A stretch of 21,373 nt of DNA from an uncultured Halieaceae bacterium (lineage in GTDB: Bacteria > Pseudomonadota > Gammaproteobacteria > Pseudomonadales > Halieaceae), in NCBI GenBank assembly GCA_913063005.1, contig CAJXZI010000010.1, positions 1 through 21,373 on the forward strand, written 5' to 3'. A program made the translations under genes and the position numbers. Positions 7,184-14,835 of the stretch are shown piece after piece. Below the pieces are notes generated by a model. That model made no database searches. It saw nothing but the letters and a program-made list of their open reading frames with translations, and was not told the origin of the DNA. Positions within the stretch are counted from its first letter, which is position 1. Every line of letters begins with the position of its first letter.

Positions 7184-8869
7184 TCAGGCAGCTGTTGAGT
7201 ACGCATTACTGTGCCGGCCCAAGCCCGACAAAATAGCACCCATCGTGGCGTGCACAATGTCCGTGCTTCGACCCACCCCGCACACACGTGTACCGTCGAT
7301 CGCTAGCTGTACGTAGCAGATAGCCTCGGCGTCACCATCAGATCCCAGCGTATGCTCACTGTATTCAACAACGATGATTTTATGTCCTGTGTGCCTTGAG
7401 ATGGCATCGGTAAATGCGCCAACCACGCCGGCGCCCTGACCAGAGAGCGTGGGAGAACCATCGAGACCTTCGATTTGAACTTTAAGCTGATCAACGCTGT
7501 CATCGCGCGAAAGCTGATACTTACCCACGGTGAGCGCAGGCTCATCCAGTTTGTAGGTGCTTAAAAACAGGCTGTAAATATCGTCAGACTGCACTTCAGA
7601 CTCTGATTGCTCAGCGAGCGCCTGAACAGAAGCGCTGAAGTCAACCTGCAGCCAACGCGGTAAGTCGAGGCCATGATCGCGGTTCAAGACGTAGGCGACC
7701 CCCCCCTTTCCCGACTGACTATTTATGCGGATAACTTCCTGATAACTCCTGCCAATGTCAGCTGGATCAATGGGAAGGTAGGCCACCTCCCAAAGACTAT
7801 CGCTCTCTCGGCGCGCCAAACACTTGTTGATTGCGTCTTGGTGGCTTCCCGAGAACGCGGTAAACACAAGTTCTCCAGCGTAGGGGTGTCGAGGATGAAG
7901 AGGCAATTGTGTGCACTCTTTACAGACTGCGATCATTTCATCCATCTGGGAAAAATCGAGTTCTGGATCAATCCCCTGGCTGTACATATTCATCGCCATA
8001 GTGACGATATCCATATTTCCTGTCCGCTCACCGTTGCCAAGAAGCGTGCCTTCCACACGGTCTGCACCTGCAAGCAAACCCAGTTCCCCGGCCGCAACAG
8101 CACCACCGCGATCGTTGTGGGTGTGCAGTGAAACTAGAAGCGATTCGCGTTGATTCACGTTATCGCAGAACCACTCAATTTGATCGGCGTAGACGTTGGG
8201 TGTACTGACTTCAACGGTCGCGGGCAAATTGATAATCATCTTGTTATCGGGCGTCGGCTTAATGACGTCGATGACTGCGTTGCACACATCGACCGCAAAA
8301 TCCATCTCGGTGCCCGTAAAGCTCTCAGGACTGTACTCAAAGACCCATTCAGTTTCTGGGTACTTTGCTGCGGCAGATTTGACCAGCTCAGCACCGTTAA
8401 CAGCAATTTCCGTAATACCGGCTCGATCGAGTCCAAACACGTAATCGCGTTGAACCGTTGAGGTGCTGTTATAGAAATGCAGAACGGCCCTGCGACAACC
8501 CTTAAGTGCTTCAAAGGTTCGAGTAATCAGCTCCTCTCTGGCTTGGGTAAGGACCTGCACGGTTACATCGCTCGGGATTCTGTCTTCTTCGATTAGCTTG
8601 CGCAGAAAATCAAAGTCATGAGATGACGCCGACGGAAAGCCCACCTCGATTTGCTTGAACCCGAGGTCCACAAGAAGCTCCCACAAGCGCAACTTCTTGT
8701 CAGAGGTCATTGGCTCGATCAGCGCTTGGTTCCCATCGCGCAGATCAACGCTGCACCACTCGGGTGCCTTTGTCAGAACCTGATCCGGCCAACGGCGATC
8801 GGCCTTTTTCAGCGGTTGATATATCGGGTACTTGCTGTAATCAAAAGCACCAAATCCTTTACTGTTCAT
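7184..8869 (-). CDS. leuA: 2-isopropylmalate synthase, long type
   Basis: Condenses 2-ketoisovalerate with acetyl-CoA, the committed step of leucine synthesis. The 561 residues match the long LeuA form found in pseudomonads and actinobacteria rather than the roughly 520-residue E. coli form. Seen directly: the HMGL-like catalytic barrel with SVDLRDGNQAL (Arg44, Asp45), the metal-binding LHTHNDRGG (His249, His251), and VEGTLLGNGERTGN. A C-terminal LeuA regulatory/dimer domain (about 430-550) contains SGQGAGVVGAF and AICYVQLAIDG; in the family it binds leucine for feedback inhibition. The ATG at 8867-8869 has the ribosome site AAGGTG two bases upstream. It is divergent from an Lrp/AsnC-type regulator, which is a plausible controller. 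No intrinsic terminator follows in the 91 bases before the GGDEF remnant. Confidence 0.97.
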   Translation of the reverse strand: MNSKGFGAFDYSKYPIYQPLKKADRRWPDQVLTKAPEWCSVDLRDGNQALIEPMTSDKKLRLWELLVDLGFKQIEVGFPSASSHDFDFLRKLIEEDRIPSDVTVQVLTQAREELITRTFEALKGCRRAVLHFYNSTSTVQRDYVFGLDRAGITEIAVNGAELVKSAAAKYPETEWVFEYSPESFTGTEMDFAVDVCNAVIDVIKPTPDNKMIINLPATVEVSTPNVYADQIEWFCDNVNQRESLLVSLHTHNDRGGAVAAGELGLLAGADRVEGTLLGNGERTGNMDIVTMAMNMYSQGIDPELDFSQMDEMIAVCKECTQLPLHPRHPYAGELVFTAFSGSHQDAINKCLARRESDSLWEVAYLPIDPADIGRSYQEVIRINSQSGKGGVAYVLNRDHGLDLPRWLQVDFSASVQALAEQSESEVQSDDIYSLFLSTYKLDEPALTVGKYQLSRDDSVDQLKVQIEGLDGSPTLSGQGAGVVGAFTDAISRHTGHKIIVVEYSEHTLGSDGDAEAICYVQLAIDGTRVCGVGRSTDIVHATMGAILSGLGRHSNAYSTAA

Positions 8870-8875
8870 AACACC

Positions 8876-8920
8876 TTACTCGCAAACTCTTCGCTCTCGG
8901 GCGCGAGTATACGCTGGCAT
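8876..8920 (-). other. Short upstream reading frame with inverted repeat in the leuA leader
   Basis: On the leuA strand an ATG at 8918-8920 opens a 14-codon frame (MPAYTRARERRVCE) whose TAA (8876-8878) overlaps the leuA ribosome site, six bases before the leuA ATG. The arms ACTCGC and GCGAGT (8878-8883 and 8903-8908 on the plus strand) can pair next to that site. The frame has no leucine codons, so it is not a classic leu attenuator peptide, and its own ribosome site is poor. It may be chance. Confidence 0.2.
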
Positions 8921-8937
8921 CAAGAGCTAAAGGCGTT

Positions 8938-9021
8938 AAATCTGTATGCGAATCCGCGAATTAATAGGTAATAAAGTTTTTTAGCTGGTTTATATTGGTG
9001 AAAAACGCTAATTTTATAATT
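8938..9021. promoter_or_regulatory. AT-rich divergent control region between leuA and the Lrp-type gene
   Basis: This stretch is visibly richer in A and T than the surrounding genes and separates two divergent genes, one of which encodes an Lrp/AsnC-type regulator. Such regulators often bind AT-rich DNA next to their own gene. I could not assign a convincing -35/-10 pair on either strand, nor a clear binding palindrome. Confidence 0.35.
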
Positions 9022-9498
9022 ATGGACGATATAAATACATTAGACCGTATTGATTTAAAGCTCCTCTCGCAACTACAGCGAGATGCGAGCTTGAGTAACT
9101 TGGAGCTCGCTGAACGCGTAGGGCTTTCACCTACGCCCTGTGCGCGACGGGTAAAAAGACTATTCAGCGAGGGCTTCATAGAGCGACAAGTCGTTTTGCT
9201 GAATCCTGAAAAATTGGGTTATGACTTAACGGCACACGTCAGTATTTCTATGGATAGGCACACGCCTGATCGTTTTGAAAATTTCGAGGCGGAAATTGCG
9301 GTCTATGATGAAGTCGTCGATTGCTCAGTAGTAACGGGCCAAAGTGCCGACTACTTATTACGTGTTGTCGTTAAGGACATGAAACACTTCGAGGCCGTGT
9401 TGCTGGGTAAGCTTACGCGAATACCGGGTGTTACGGGTGTGCACTCGAGTTTCGTATTAAGAAAGGTGATAAGCCGAACAGAGATACCGCTCGGCTAG
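9022..9498 (+). CDS. Lrp/AsnC family transcriptional regulator
   Basis: A 158-residue DNA-binding regulator with the standard architecture. The N-terminal winged helix-turn-helix covers about residues 5-55 (LDRIDLKLLSQLQRDASLSN, then LAERVGLSPTPCARRVKRL). The C-terminal RAM/AsnC effector domain covers about 65-150 and includes VVDCSVVTGQSADYLLRVVV and LTRIPGVTGVHSSFVLRK. The length agrees with the family (about 150-165). I prefer the ATG at 9022 because MDDINTLDRIDLKLL matches the usual N-terminus; GTG at 8998 or TTG at 8995 would add eight or nine atypical residues. No strong ribosome site is visible before any of them. Location divergent from leuA suggests control of leucine synthesis, and effector binding of a branched-chain amino acid is inference. 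Whether it is the global Lrp orthologue cannot be told here. Confidence 0.93.
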   Translation: MDDINTLDRIDLKLLSQLQRDASLSNLELAERVGLSPTPCARRVKRLFSEGFIERQVVLLNPEKLGYDLTAHVSISMDRHTPDRFENFEAEIAVYDEVVDCSVVTGQSADYLLRVVVKDMKHFEAVLLGKLTRIPGVTGVHSSFVLRKVISRTEIPLG

Positions 9499-9516
9499 TT
9501 AGCACTATGTAAGCGC

Positions 9517-10179
9517 TTATTCGGCGGCGCTAGCGGCCTTGCTCATACGAGCCAACTCTTTGTCCGCAAGGAACGCAGCCACTTTAAGCATATTCGCCTG
9601 CCCCCCCGCTTGGCGCGTATCGATTCGATACTTCCCATTCACCATAAGCGATGGCGTGCCGTTGATGCGCGCACCCTCCGTGCGAGCGGCTGCTTGCCTC
9701 ACCATGCTGTCAGTGCCAAACGAATTGAAGGCACGGTCAAATTTCTTTGCATCAACACCACTGTCTACGAAGACGGCGCGAACCGCTTCGGGCGTTGCAA
9801 TGCGCTTACGCTGTCGGTGAATAGCATTAAACATTGCGCCGTGAACGGGGTCGAGCACGTCCAAAATTTGCGCAGCGTAATAGGCTTTCGCAAGGAGTTT
9901 CATGCCTGCGTTATTGTTCCAGATAACCGGAACACGCTGGACTACCACGCCCTCAGGTAAACGGGTCTCAAAAGACTCCAAAAGTGGTTCGAAGTTGAAG
10001 CAATGTCCACAGCCGTAGGAGAAAAACTCTGAAACAACAACTTTGTCACTGATACCCGTGTGGACGGTAGGTTCGATCAACTCGTAATGCACGCCTTCCT
10101 GATACTGCTCTTGCGCTGTTGTTGCGACTGAAAACAGCGCAACAACGATAAGTGAAACGGTACGTAGAAGGCGTAACAT
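9517..10179 (-). CDS. dsbA: Periplasmic thiol:disulfide oxidoreductase DsbA
   Basis: Introduces disulfide bonds into exported proteins. The 220 residues begin with a Sec signal peptide (MLRLLRTVSLIVVALFSVATTA, cleavage probably after Ala22). The thioredoxin active site is CGHC at residues 57-60 within FFSYGCGHCFNFEP, and the cis-proline loop reads NGTPSLMVNGKY. Length and helical insert fit DsbA. The ATG at 10177-10179 has a strong ribosome site (GGGGGAG, six bases upstream). It is last in the cytochrome c5-cytochrome c4-dsbA series, 30 bases after cytochrome c4. This order is also known from Pseudomonas. It converges on the Lrp-type gene with only 18 bases between stops, and no terminator is evident there. 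Confidence 0.96.
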   Translation of the reverse strand: MLRLLRTVSLIVVALFSVATTAQEQYQEGVHYELIEPTVHTGISDKVVVSEFFSYGCGHCFNFEPLLESFETRLPEGVVVQRVPVIWNNNAGMKLLAKAYYAAQILDVLDPVHGAMFNAIHRQRKRIATPEAVRAVFVDSGVDAKKFDRAFNSFGTDSMVRQAAARTEGARINGTPSLMVNGKYRIDTRQAGGQANMLKVAAFLADKELARMSKAASAAE

Positions 10180-10209
10180 ATTGATCTCCCCCGGGCTTGT
10201 TATTGGGCC

Positions 10210-10845
10210 TTATTGAAGACCTGAAACATAACTTGCGACGGCTTTGATCTCAAGATCACTCAAGCCAAAGGCAATGGTGCGCATGATTTTGCTGTCACCA
10301 CCGTTGGTTCGACCGCTTTCATCTTCGTAGCCAAGTCGGAACATCTCTAGCTGCTGCTGTACGTAGTCAGCGTGCTGACCCGCAAGACCGGGATAGCCGC
10401 CAGGGGCATTACCTTTTCCTGAAGGGCTGTGACAACCAGAACAGGCAGCAACCTTTCGCTCAGCAACACCAGCAAGGTAGATCTTGCGCCCGAGCTTCAC
10501 GAGATCTGGATCTGCAGTACCCGACGTTCGCTCATGCGAATCGTAGAACGCCGCGAGATCCGCGAGCTGCTGATCGGTCATGTTATCGACCTGACCCGCC
10601 ATCAGCGCAACAGGGCGACGTCCATCACGGATATCTTTCATCTGCTTGAGAAGGTAGCGCTCACCAAGGCCTGCGAGCTTTGGAAACGTGGGTGCGAGGC
10701 TGTTACCGTCGGCACCGTGGCAGGCAGCACAGGAAGCAGACAAAGCTTCGCCCGCGGCCGCATCGCCCTTCAAGACACCGTCAGCTACTGCAGCGTTGGC
10801 ACAGAAAACAAAAGCCAGTGCCGCGATCGCGCGATTAAAGATCAT
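10210..10845 (-). CDS. Diheme cytochrome c4
   Basis: A periplasmic electron carrier, 211 residues, with two cytochrome c domains. A signal peptide ends near Ala21. The first heme site CAACH is at residues 39-43 and the second CSGCH at 135-139. Each domain carries the c4 pattern (FPKLAGLGERYLLKQ and YPGLAGQHADYVQQQ) and downstream Met candidates for the sixth ligand (Met82 region; KIMRTIAFGLSD). In the family c4 passes electrons to terminal oxidases; an aa3 oxidase operon lies about 8 kb away on the same strand. The ATG at 10843-10845 is preceded by AAGGAG at six bases. It follows cytochrome c5 after 21 bases, in the same operon. Confidence 0.95.
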   Translation of the reverse strand: MIFNRAIAALAFVFCANAAVADGVLKGDAAAGEALSASCAACHGADGNSLAPTFPKLAGLGERYLLKQMKDIRDGRRPVALMAGQVDNMTDQQLADLAAFYDSHERTSGTADPDLVKLGRKIYLAGVAERKVAACSGCHSPSGKGNAPGGYPGLAGQHADYVQQQLEMFRLGYEDESGRTNGGDSKIMRTIAFGLSDLEIKAVASYVSGLQ

Positions 10846-10866
10846 CCTTAACTCCTTGTTCCGCTC

Positions 10867-11175
10867 TTACTGCGGAGTAGACATATATGTAATGAGGGCT
10901 TTGTAGTCGTCATCGCTACAGCCATTGCAAAGACCGCCGGGAGGCATAACACCCAAACCGTTCTTCACTGAAGACACAAGCGCTTCCATACCTTTTGCCA
11001 AACGGGGCTCCCACTGCGCGGCGTCGCCTGTCTTAGGTGCGCCAGCAACGCCTACAGCGTGACAAGCACCGCAAGACGCCGCGTACTGTGGAGGCTGCTC
11101 TGCGGCCTGAACCGAAGTTGCAGCTCCTGCTGTGACGCCTGCAATCAATGCGAATTTTAAGATGTTTGCTTTCAT
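10867..11175 (-). CDS. Monoheme cytochrome c5
   Basis: A small periplasmic electron carrier, 102 residues. The signal peptide ends near Ala24. The heme-binding CGACH is at residues 35-39 and the likely sixth ligand is Met77 in VMPPGG. The pair CNGC at 83-86 is the cytochrome c5-specific disulfide. The ATG at 11173-11175 has AGGGTG about six bases upstream. It is first in the c5-c4-dsbA operon, downstream of a good promoter. DsbA in the same operon could help form the c5 disulfide or act in the thiol chemistry around heme attachment; that link is inference. Confidence 0.93.
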   Translation of the reverse strand: MKANILKFALIAGVTAGAATSVQAAEQPPQYAASCGACHAVGVAGAPKTGDAAQWEPRLAKGMEALVSSVKNGLGVMPPGGLCNGCSDDDYKALITYMSTPQ

Positions 11176-11231
11176 GATTTCACCCTTTATACCGGCACAA
11201 AGACCGTTTAATCCTGTGATTTTGTGGCTGT

Positions 11232-11248
11232 ACCCACGTCGTCTGGGT
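11232..11248 (-). promoter_or_regulatory. Short hairpin at the predicted transcript start of the cytochrome c5 operon
   Basis: ACCCA (11232-11236) and TGGGT (11244-11248) form a 5-base-pair inverted repeat with a 7-base loop. It lies just downstream of the predicted -10 box, around +1 to +15 of the c5 transcript. It could be an operator half-site pair or a 5'-end stabilising hairpin, or chance. Confidence 0.2.
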
Positions 11249-11252
11249 CGGC

Positions 11253-11280
11253 ATTATAGTCACTGAGCCGAAAACACCAA
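11253..11280 (-). promoter_or_regulatory. Sigma70-type promoter of the cytochrome c5-c4-dsbA operon
   Basis: Read on the minus strand, TTGGTG (11275-11280) is followed after 16 bases by a perfect TATAAT (11253-11258), giving a predicted start near 11246 and a leader of about 70 bases before the c5 ATG. The -10 is exact and the -35 matches three of six. It lies in the divergent space shared with engB. Confidence 0.6.
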
Positions 11281-11300
11281 ACTTTACGTGGATTACTGTC

Positions 11301-11975
11301 ATTAATACGCCCAATAAGTCTCAGAAGCTTAATTTTAAAAGCGCTGAATTTTTACAATCTGCGAGCGCATTGAGTAATGCGCCTGCGGACTTTGGCTGCG
11401 AAGTTGCCTTTGCCGGAAGAAGTAATGCCGGGAAGTCGAGTGCGATTAACGCGCTCACCGGCAACAGCAAACTGGCGAGAACGTCGCGCACTCCGGGAAG
11501 AACGCAGCTCATCAATTTCTTTAGCGTCGCGGATCAGGTTCGCTTAGTGGATTTGCCGGGTTACGGCTTTGCCAAAGTGCCACTTAAAGTAAAGGAAGAG
11601 TGGAACAAACAGCTCGAGCGCTACTTGCAATTGCGACAGAGCCTCAAGGGACTGATTCTGCTTATGGATATTCGCCACCCGCTCAAGGATTACGATCGAC
11701 AAATGATCGAGTGGGCGGTCAAAAGCGAGATGCCAGTGCATATATTGCTCACCAAAAGCGATAAGTTGAAACGAGGCCCAGCAAAAAGCACCTTGCTCAC
11801 CGTAAAAAAAGAACTCAAGAATCACGAGCGATGGATTTCGGTTCAGCTCTTTTCATCGCATAACCATGATGGAATGGACGAACTCCAGCGAACGCTCAAC
11901 TGGTGGTTAACATTGCCCGATGAGGATTTAGCACCCATTGAAGGCGACCCCATCGAGGAAGAGCCAAGCGAATAG
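11301..11975 (+). CDS. engB: Ribosome biogenesis GTP-binding protein EngB/YihA/YsxC, probable AUU start
   Basis: A small TRAFAC GTPase needed for large ribosomal subunit assembly. G motifs are visible: G1 GRSNAGKSS, G2 region TPGRTQ, G3 DLPGYG, G4 TKSDK, plus the family segment LMDIRHPLKDYDRQMIEWA. The frame is open from 11220. Conserved N-terminal text (NFKSAEFLQSASALSNAPAD, then FGCEVAFAG) begins at 11331, upstream of the first conventional start in frame (TTG at 11370), and no ATG, GTG or TTG exists in frame between the stop at 11217 and 11370. I therefore place the start at ATT 11301, which gives an N-terminus of family length; ATT 11292 is the alternative. If TTG 11370 were used, about 20 conserved residues would be lost. 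The tail (EEEPSE) is acidic. It is divergent from cytochrome c5 and convergent with polA. Confidence 0.9.
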   Translation: MNTPNKSQKLNFKSAEFLQSASALSNAPADFGCEVAFAGRSNAGKSSAINALTGNSKLARTSRTPGRTQLINFFSVADQVRLVDLPGYGFAKVPLKVKEEWNKQLERYLQLRQSLKGLILLMDIRHPLKDYDRQMIEWAVKSEMPVHILLTKSDKLKRGPAKSTLLTVKKELKNHERWISVQLFSSHNHDGMDELQRTLNWWLTLPDEDLAPIEGDPIEEEPSE

Positions 11976-12102
11976 GCCAGCCCCCCACGCCTCCAATCAC
12001 GACAGTCGTTGGCCGAAATCAGTAGCACGGTGAGAGGCTAGGTGAGACAGCGATTAGGCTGTACCTTTGGGGGGGCAAGTACGTGCGGATCAGTGTTTGA
12101 GC
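11976..12102. other. Convergent engB/polA intergenic region, positional counterpart of the Spot 42/ErsA locus
   Basis: This 127-base gap lies between the same genes that flank the Spot 42 RNA gene of enterobacteria and ErsA of Pseudomonas. It contains complementary runs GCCCCCC (11980-11986) and GGGGGGC (12070-12076) that could bracket a folded RNA, and a smaller pairing around GGCCAACGAC / GTCGTGATTGG on the minus strand. I see no convincing promoter and no U-tract terminator on either strand, so I do not call an RNA gene. Confidence 0.3.
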
Positions 12103-14835
12103 TTAGTGCGCCTCATCCCAGTTATCGCCCACACCCACTTCGGTGAGCAGTGGAACCTTTAGATCGATAACATTCGCCATGCGGGTTGTTACCTCGTTAC
12201 ACAAGTCAGCACAGGCATCCTCAGCGACCTCGAATACCAATTCATCGTGAACCTGCATGATCATCTTGGCATCAATGCCGGAATCGGTGAGCCAGCCATC
12301 CACCTCAATCATTGCCAGCTTGATGATGTCTGCTGCCGTACCTTGCATCGGCGCGTTGATCGCTGTTCGCTCTGCCGCCAGCTGACGCTGCTTGTTTCTC
12401 GCATTGATCTCGGGGAGATACAACCGCCGGCCTAGCAAGGTTTCAACGTAACCTTGCTCATGAGCGAGGGCGCGCGTCGCATCCATATAGTCTGCAACAC
12501 CGGGATAACGCGCAAAATACCGATCGATGTATTCCTGAGCTTCACCTCGCGCAACACCGATTTGCTTGGCCAGCCCAAACGCCGACATACCATAGATCAA
12601 ACCGAAGTTAATGGCCTTTGCCTTGCGCCGCTGATCACTACTTACTGCATCCAAAGTGACATCGAAAACTTCTGCCGCTGTCGCACTGTGGACGTCGAGC
12701 TCATTGGCAAAGGCGTGGAGTAAGCCCGCGTCGCTCGAGAGGTGCGCCATAATTCTCAATTCGATTTGCGAGTAATCCGCAGCAACAATCTTGCGCCCTT
12801 CTGGCGCGACAAAGGCCTGCCGAATTCGGCGGCCTTCTTCGGTCCTAACAGGAATGTTTTGCAAGTTAGGGTCGCTCGAAGATAAACGGCCTGTCGCTGT
12901 AACCGCCTGGTGGTATGACGTGTGAACACGACCGGTCTTCGGATCAACCATCTCGGGCAGCTTATCGGTGTACGTGGACTTGAGCTTAGCGAGCCCGCGG
13001 TGCTCGATCAGTACTGCAGGTAGTTCGTAATCATTTGCAAGCTCGACCAATACTTCTTCGGCCGTGGAAGGCGCTCCCTTAGGCGTTTTCTTAATAACGG
13101 GCAACTCAAGTTTCTCGAACAAGATCTCGCCAAGCTGCTTAGGTGAGGCCAAGTTAAAAGGCTGGCCCGCAAGGTCACAAGCCTTGGTCTCTAACTCGGC
13201 AAGTCGAGTCGCAATTTCACTGCTCTGTTGCCGTAAACGATCGACTGAGACATAGGCACCGTTGCGCTCAATCTTTGAAAGCACAGGCACTAACGGCAAC
13301 TCGAGGCCCTCATATACCTCGCGCAGTTTTGGCTCAGCCTCGAGTTTAGGCTGGAGCGCTTCGTGCAATCGCAACGTCACATCCGCATCTTCGGCCGCGT
13401 ACTCTGCCGCTTGTTCGATGGGTACATGGTCAAAAGTGATCTGCTTGGCGCCTTTACCTGCAACCTCTTCAAAAGAAATAACACGTTGGCCGAGATATTT
13501 GAGCGCGAGGCTTCCCATATCGTGACGACTACCCACCGCGTCCAGCACATAGGATTCGAGCATTGTGTCGTGCGCTATACCCCGAAGCGTAATGCCGTGG
13601 TTCGCCAAGACATTGGCGTCGTACTTAAGATGCTGTCCAACCTTCTTTACCGCATCCGACTCGAGGAGTGGACGCAGTTGCTCGAGCACAGCCTCACGGT
13701 TGAGCTGCCCTTCGAGCCCCGGATTAATGTGAGCGAGCGGCACGTATGCTGCTTCACCTGCCTCGACGGCAAAGGAGACACCTACAATCTCTGCCTGCAT
13801 GTAATTGAGGCTTGTCGTTTCGGTATCAAAAGCGAACAGCGATGCGTCTTCGAGACGGCCTAGCCATTCATCGAACACACGCTGGTCAGTAATGGTTACC
13901 GCATTCAGCTCAGGCGCACTCGCTGTTGTGGCCTCGGGCGCTGCGTCTGCAAAGAGTCCAGGGCTCAAAAGTTCATCCAGCCAAGACTTAAACTCGAGAT
14001 CGCGATAGAGCTCGATAAGACGCTCGTTGTCCGGCGACGTCGAGCGAAGATCCGCTTCCTCTAAATCCAGATCGCAGTCGGTCTTGATCGTCGCGAGCAC
14101 ATAAGAAAGCTCTGCCATTTCTTGGCTCGCAAGGAGCTTATCGCCCAGCGACTTTGCGCCACGAACCGGTAGCTCAGGAACACGATCTATCTGCGTGTAA
14201 ATATCAGCGACACCGCCCAAATTTTGAAGTAACGCTAGCGCCGTCTTCTCGCCAACACCGGCTACGCCCGGGATGTTATCAACCGAGTCACCCATGAGCG
14301 CGAGTAAGTCGATAATCAACTCCGGAGGAACACCGAACTTTTCGATAACACCCTCACGATCGAGCACGGTTTGCGTCATGGTGTTTACGAGCGTGACATG
14401 ATCGTTAACCAGCTGCGCCATGTCTTTATCGCCCGTAGAAATCAACACAGGTCGCTGCTGCTCTGCTGCCATAACAGACAGCGTTCCGATAACGTCGTCA
14501 GCCTCAACGCCAGAAACCGATATTAACGGGAGGCCCATGGCGCGAATAACATTGTGTATCGGCTCGATTTGCTCGCGCAGTTCTTCCGGCATGGGTGGCC
14601 GGTTCGCCTTGTACTCAGAGTAAATCTCGTTTCTGAACGTCGGGCCCTTGGCATCGAAAACAACTACCAGCTGGTCGGCTGGGTTATCAGCTTGAAGCCG
14701 CTTCAACATACCGATAACGCCTTTAGCCGCTCCGGTATTCATCCCTTTACTGTTTGTCAGAGGGGGCAGTGCGTGAAACGCCCTGAACAAATACGAAGAG
14801 CCATCGACCAAAATCAGGCGAGACACATCAGTCAT
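12103..14835 (-). CDS. polA: DNA polymerase I
   Basis: Fills gaps and removes RNA primers in replication and repair. It is 910 residues with the full three-part layout. A 5'-3' exonuclease domain (about 1-290) includes LVDGSSYLFRAFHAL and the acidic STGDKDMAQLV. The 3'-5' proofreading domain (about 325-500) has all three motifs intact (FDTETTSL, VGQHLKYDANVL, YAAEDADVTLRLH). The polymerase domain has motif A VAADYSQIELR, motif B RRKAKAINFGLIYG and motif C QVHDELVFE (His863, Asp864, Glu865). The ATG at 14833-14835 lies inside the end of the SCO gene with an 8-base overlap, so translation is probably coupled to it. No terminator with a U-run is visible between polA and the convergent engB. Confidence 0.98.
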   Translation of the reverse strand: MTDVSRLILVDGSSYLFRAFHALPPLTNSKGMNTGAAKGVIGMLKRLQADNPADQLVVVFDAKGPTFRNEIYSEYKANRPPMPEELREQIEPIHNVIRAMGLPLISVSGVEADDVIGTLSVMAAEQQRPVLISTGDKDMAQLVNDHVTLVNTMTQTVLDREGVIEKFGVPPELIIDLLALMGDSVDNIPGVAGVGEKTALALLQNLGGVADIYTQIDRVPELPVRGAKSLGDKLLASQEMAELSYVLATIKTDCDLDLEEADLRSTSPDNERLIELYRDLEFKSWLDELLSPGLFADAAPEATTASAPELNAVTITDQRVFDEWLGRLEDASLFAFDTETTSLNYMQAEIVGVSFAVEAGEAAYVPLAHINPGLEGQLNREAVLEQLRPLLESDAVKKVGQHLKYDANVLANHGITLRGIAHDTMLESYVLDAVGSRHDMGSLALKYLGQRVISFEEVAGKGAKQITFDHVPIEQAAEYAAEDADVTLRLHEALQPKLEAEPKLREVYEGLELPLVPVLSKIERNGAYVSVDRLRQQSSEIATRLAELETKACDLAGQPFNLASPKQLGEILFEKLELPVIKKTPKGAPSTAEEVLVELANDYELPAVLIEHRGLAKLKSTYTDKLPEMVDPKTGRVHTSYHQAVTATGRLSSSDPNLQNIPVRTEEGRRIRQAFVAPEGRKIVAADYSQIELRIMAHLSSDAGLLHAFANELDVHSATAAEVFDVTLDAVSSDQRRKAKAINFGLIYGMSAFGLAKQIGVARGEAQEYIDRYFARYPGVADYMDATRALAHEQGYVETLLGRRLYLPEINARNKQRQLAAERTAINAPMQGTAADIIKLAMIEVDGWLTDSGIDAKMIMQVHDELVFEVAEDACADLCNEVTTRMANVIDLKVPLLTEVGVGDNWDEAH

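Noticed and set aside
7673..8131. Plus-strand reading frame (152 codons) opposite leuA
   Set aside because: Antisense to the catalytic barrel of leuA; no motif and no ribosome site of note.
9015..9020. Perfect TATAAT immediately before the Lrp-type ATG
   Set aside because: As a -10 box it would put the transcript start inside the coding region, and no matching -35 lies at the right distance; probably chance in an AT-rich stretch.
9510..9519. Palindrome TAAGCGCTTA between the Lrp-type gene and dsbA as a bidirectional terminator
   Set aside because: Too short, with no U-tract; it overlaps the dsbA stop codon.
13363..13863. Plus-strand reading frame (166 codons) opposite polA
   Set aside because: Overlaps the intact proofreading domain of polA and resembles nothing I recognise.
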